From Fennellomyces sp. T-0311 (taxonomy: Eukaryota > Mucoromycota > Mucoromycetes > Mucorales > Lichtheimiaceae), in assembly GCA_025266875.1 (NCBI GenBank), contig JALLLT010000033.1, forward strand, positions 186,001-250,000: a stretch of 64,000 nucleotides of DNA, read 5' to 3'. This document shows positions 61,959 through 64,000 of this stretch, one piece after another. The stretch's first letter is position 1. Every line of letters starts with the position of its first letter. The notes below the pieces were generated by a model. The model had not been told where the DNA came from, ran no database searches, and was given only the letters and a program-made list of their open reading frames with translations. The position numbers were made by a program, and so were the translations under genes.

Positions 61959-62468
61959 CTTATCTCGTACATAAGTCGGACCAAAAACACCTTATACCTC
62001 AAGAAAAACGAGCGATTGTGAAAGTAGGTACCCCTTGAGCTGCTATATCCTTCAGGAGTGGGGCTACAAGGCTTGATTCCGGTGCATGGTTGATGACGTA
62101 ATCACGTGTCTCGCACAAACGTTAAGACCGAAGCGGGCAATTCTCTTTTTCTTTTTATTACTACGCTTGAGCTCCCACGTTGATCGCAGTGGATGCTTTA
62201 AGATCGATAACGAGAACTAGAATGGCGATGAGCAAGGCATAGATATTGATTAAGATGGGTCTCATAGCATGAATGCCAAGCTAGCTACTGGTGCATACAA
62301 GTAGGCCTAATCAATGACTTATGGGTGGCTGTTGTCAGCGAAAATTGGCTCATATTGATACAGAAATATTAGCATCGTCCAAGGCCTGACTGGGATTCTA
62401 TAGCTATTAAGATTCTCGAATAGCCGATTCACACTGACGGCTCAGCCGACGCGACAAGATACGGTATC
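61959..62468. other. Upstream region of the right-edge gene
   Basis: No gene seen. It should contain the promoter and leader for ATG 62469; no TATA box is obvious within 100 bp. Confidence 0.4.
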
Positions 62469-64000
62469 ATGACGTCCAACACAAGCACCAACACCTCTGC
62501 ATCGCAAGGAACAGGCTCAAAAAAGCTAACAGTGCAGGAGCTTAAGAATGTCAACGCAATGTTTAGCTCGCTCGATAAAGAAAAAATGTGGAGACTTTCA
62601 TCAGGAAAGCTTGTGGAAGAGAAAATGCAACTAGTTGCTAACAAGTCCACACACGAACAGTAAGTAGTGCGAGATATCGATGGCCAATCAACTTAACTTG
62701 TTTTATTCAGCGCATCGCATTCATTGATCATGGATCCGTCGGATGTTGCGTATCAAGAACATTTCAACGAGGCTGAACTTGAAGAAATAAAAACCTTCAA
62801 CGCTCCAGAGGTCTTGCCGTTGCCTGACAAAATTGCTGAATTTGTGAACAAATTCAAAGGCGTTGTGAGTATATATCAATATGGTATTTACAAAATCTAT
62901 AGCTGACTTGATGATAGACGGACTTGAAAGAATTGGAAGCCCTGGTTTGGAGTTTCAAGTTTGACCCCGTTGAGGAACCTGATCTTCGCTGGATCCATGT
63001 CTCGATAATCAACGCATTGGATCTTCTGCACTATGAATATACCAACAAAGAGCACTCCGGGGCCGACCTCTTGAAAAGAGTCTGGTCATTCATCGACGGT
63101 TGCTTTGATGCAACTGAAATTCTTGCAAGGAGGTAAGTTATACATATATTGTTGTGCAAGCAGAATATTTTGTTAGATATGGTCCATGGCTACTGCTAGT
63201 GTATCTATTGGTGCTTCCAATTTTATCGCTACGAGAAGTATTGAATCAGTTTCAAAGCATCTCCTGGTGTGTAGATGCGGTATCCTATAATAGTTTCTGT
63301 AGTCATGACCTATCTCTAACATAAATTCTGTCTGAAATAGCAGTTGTGCTTATATATACTTGCAAAGTAGTGAAAAAACAAGCGAATCTAATTCTGAGTC
63401 GGTGAACAAGAGCAGAACAGACGGATCGGCAAGAAAAAAGATTGGCACAAAAGTAGATCTTCTTTTCTCTACTAAGCTGTTCGAACTTGGTGCACTGGAA
63501 GCAGGAAAAGAGAGCGATCGGAGCAGCACGAAAAGTGTGGCGGAACTTCATTTGAAGTGTCCTAAAACACTTAAAAGTATCATCATTGAACTTGCCCCGC
63601 AAAATACGTGAAATTAAGACTTTCGGCTCTGCAATTGCGGGTTAGTATAGTAACAGCTGCAGAAATGGCACTATATTTCTTGACACGATAATTACTCTAG
63701 GTATGTACCTTCAAAGCGTTGTTGTCGATTCTTCAGCAGGATACGTATGTCGGTTCAACAGTCTTCAGAGCGGTTGGCTACCCGCTATGTCCAGCAACGC
63801 TTACTGGCAACTTCTTCCAATTGATTCACCTCATTTGGAATGCAAAACAACAAATGCAGCGCGTCCAAGAACTCGTAAACTCGCGCCGTACGCTTGTTGC
63901 ATTATCATACACTACAACACGCACCAAACTCATTCCTTCTTACTCTATACCGGCTCCAGCAGCACAGCCAAAGGGCAAAAAGCGAGTGCGTCCCGAGGTT
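62469..64000 (+). CDS. Unknown multi-exon protein, 3'-truncated by the window edge, possibly damaged
   Basis: Exons 62469-62659, 62711-62864, 62918-63132 and from 63368 onward; all junctions keep frame. Readable parts are a Ser/Thr-rich N-terminus, DVAYQEHFNEAELEEIKTF, VWSFKFDPVEEPDLRWIHVS, and GTKVDLLFSTKLFELGALEA followed by KCPKTLKSIIIELA. The KVDLLF...FELGALEAGK block recalls a large family of uncharacterised Mucoromycota proteins; a PD-(D/E)XK-type fold is possible but only a guess. Near 63596 the frame stops (NT-stop), while the next frame continues the family text IREIKTFGSAIAG and GMYLQSVVVDSSAGYVC after an intron ending at 63701. This indicates a one-base shift or an unseen splice. 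It is a paralog of the pseudogene at 59489-60420. Confidence 0.6.

Noticed and set aside
1..64000. tRNA, rRNA or CRISPR features
   Set aside because: No T-loop/anticodon arrangement, rRNA-like conserved segment or regularly spaced repeat array was recognised; CRISPR is not expected in a fungus.

Overview
The window is nuclear DNA of a filamentous fungus, most likely a member of the Mucorales (Mucoromycota). The grounds are short (about 50-65 nt) GT-AG introns, dense F-box/LRR paralogs, IucA/IucC-type siderophore synthetases of the rhizoferrin kind, a neutral trehalase with an N-terminal RRRAS phosphosite, an Ssk2-type MAPKKK and an SMG6-like PIN nuclease. Species cannot be fixed from sequence alone. 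Splice models were derived by eye and checked by reading frame, consensus sites and comparison between paralogs inside the window.

Layout. 0-7.6 kb: a 5'-truncated unknown gene, a two-exon sulfotransferase, then about 4 kb of AT-rich, gene-poor DNA. 7.6-20.8 kb: a head-to-tail minus-strand array of five F-box/LRR paralogs (two intact, three decayed), split by a complete DDE transposon with 20-bp terminal inverted repeats and TA target duplication. 21.4-30.8 kb: a cystine-knot-like secreted peptide, an acidic/coiled-coil protein, neutral trehalase, and a convergent SMG6/EST1-like gene with a polyQ tract. 30.8-35.2 kb: mostly empty, with weak coding signals. 35.6-47.8 kb: two more intact F-box/LRR paralogs flank a divergent pair of NIS siderophore synthetases, a relic of a TPR/F-box/LRR gene and a two-helix membrane protein. 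49.8-55.4 kb: an Ssk2-like MAPKKK facing an eight-exon GH18-like (CHID1-type) secreted protein. 55.4-64 kb: an MCT-like MFS transporter that seems to need a 2-nt microexon, two 172-bp MITEs with TA duplications, a 5'-truncated LINE with a 16-bp target duplication, and two copies of one unknown gene family, one decayed and one running off the right edge.

Functional themes. Trehalase and the Ssk2-like kinase are stress-response genes. The siderophore synthetases point to iron acquisition. The F-box genes are a lineage-expanding family: all four intact members have a first coding exon of exactly 358 nt followed by a short phase-1 intron, which made it possible to recognise and delimit the decayed copies. 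The repeated families and mobile elements lie mainly between blocks of conserved housekeeping genes.
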